NCBI GenBank assembly: GCA_036390995.1
Contig: DASWAT010000064.1
Span: 1-64,000, forward strand
From: DASQQQ01 sp036390995
GTDB taxonomy: Bacteria; Actinomycetota; UBA4738; HRBIN12
Length of the DNA stretch: 64,000 nt
Reading direction: 5' to 3'
Shown: in pieces, positions 63,936 through 64,000 of the stretch
How the letters are laid out: each line of letters starts with the position of its first letter
Numbering within the stretch: position 1 is the first letter of the stretch
Program-made: the position numbers and the translations under genes
Notes under the pieces: model-generated
Databases searched by the model: none
Told to the model about the DNA's origin: nothing
What the model saw: only the letters and a program-made list of their open reading frames with translations

Positions 63936-64000
63936 CTAGCGGACGAGGCGCGAGAGCCGCCGGTCGGCGAGCACCTTGCCGCCGGTCTGGCAGGTGGGGC
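63936..64000 (-). CDS. C-terminal fragment of a probable Fpg/Nei-family DNA glycosylase
   Basis: The last 21 codons on the minus strand read PTCQTGGKVLADRRLSRLVR and stop at 63936-63938. The CQTGG segment followed by a basic tail resembles the C-terminal zinc finger of formamidopyrimidine-DNA glycosylase/endonuclease VIII proteins in actinobacteria. The rest lies outside the window. The call rests on this short match only. Confidence 0.5.
   Translation of the reverse strand, partial: PTCQTGGKVLADRRLSRLVR

Overview
The window is a 64 kb stretch of very GC-rich chromosomal DNA that reads as actinobacterial. The signs are frequent GTG and TTG starts, TANNNT-type −10 boxes placed 6-7 nt before the start codon (leaderless mRNAs), an InhA-type enoyl-ACP reductase, a deazaflavin (F420)-dependent nitroreductase-family protein, DUF2630 and DUF4342 proteins, MoxR/DUF58/DUF4129 genes and a RES-Xre toxin-antitoxin pair. 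I cannot name a genus; an uncultured soil or aquatic actinobacterium is a reasonable guess. No rRNA, tRNA, CRISPR array, transposase or phage gene was recognised.

Layout. 1-7.5 kb: the tail of an unknown gene, a PfkB-type kinase, a zinc-ribbon membrane protein, a DoxX-Rieske fusion, a two-component system and a cNMP/CBS/nucleotidyltransferase sensor. 7.5-12.8 kb: enoyl-ACP reductase, adenosine deaminase, a GyrI-like protein, a membrane-anchored glycosidase-like protein and a DUF885 metallopeptidase. 12.9-17.5 kb: an overlapping operon of proton-translocating transhydrogenase (pntAA-pntAB-pntB) and malic enzyme. 17.6-24.2 kb: a cNMP-binding protein, a class III aminotransferase, two oxidoreductases and Lon. 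24.4-31.8 kb: MoxR/DUF58/DUF4129 operon, a DrrAB-type ABC exporter, a DHA2 MFS pump and DUF2630. 32-38.8 kb: SRPBCC protein, aminotransferase, ABC exporter, nitroreductase-family protein, an HTH/nucleotidyltransferase toxin-antitoxin pair and a methyltransferase. 38.9-46.5 kb: a signalling cluster with a 3Fe-4S ferredoxin-cyclase fusion co-transcribed with a giant LuxR-type ATPase, a membrane adenylate cyclase and an acyl-CoA ligase. 46.5-50.8 kb: a RES-Xre toxin-antitoxin pair, then tag (3-methyladenine glycosylase I) followed by a cassette-like accessory region. 50.8-54.8 kb: a CDGSH/ABC-2 exporter operon with one frameshifted permease. 54.8-64 kb: a PLP decarboxylase divergent from a second class III aminotransferase, a zinc-ribbon/cyclase/AAA/TPR regulator, a second adenosine deaminase, a secreted esterase and the tail of a probable Fpg/Nei glycosylase.

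Most notable region. At the 3' end of tag (48424-50822) the 35 bp encoding residues 172-183, including two zinc ligands, occurs three times in direct orientation. Each copy is followed by a different but plausible Tag C-terminal tail. The copies delimit two lower-GC modules of about 0.7 and 1.66 kb carrying small exported proteins and no integrase. This looks like serial site-specific insertion into the 3' end of a protein-coding gene, with each insert restoring the gene end. Other themes are cyclic-nucleotide signalling (three cyclase-like proteins, two of them degenerate, and two cNMP-binding proteins), redox (transhydrogenase/malic enzyme, Rieske, ferredoxin, CDGSH) and five related ABC/MFS export units.
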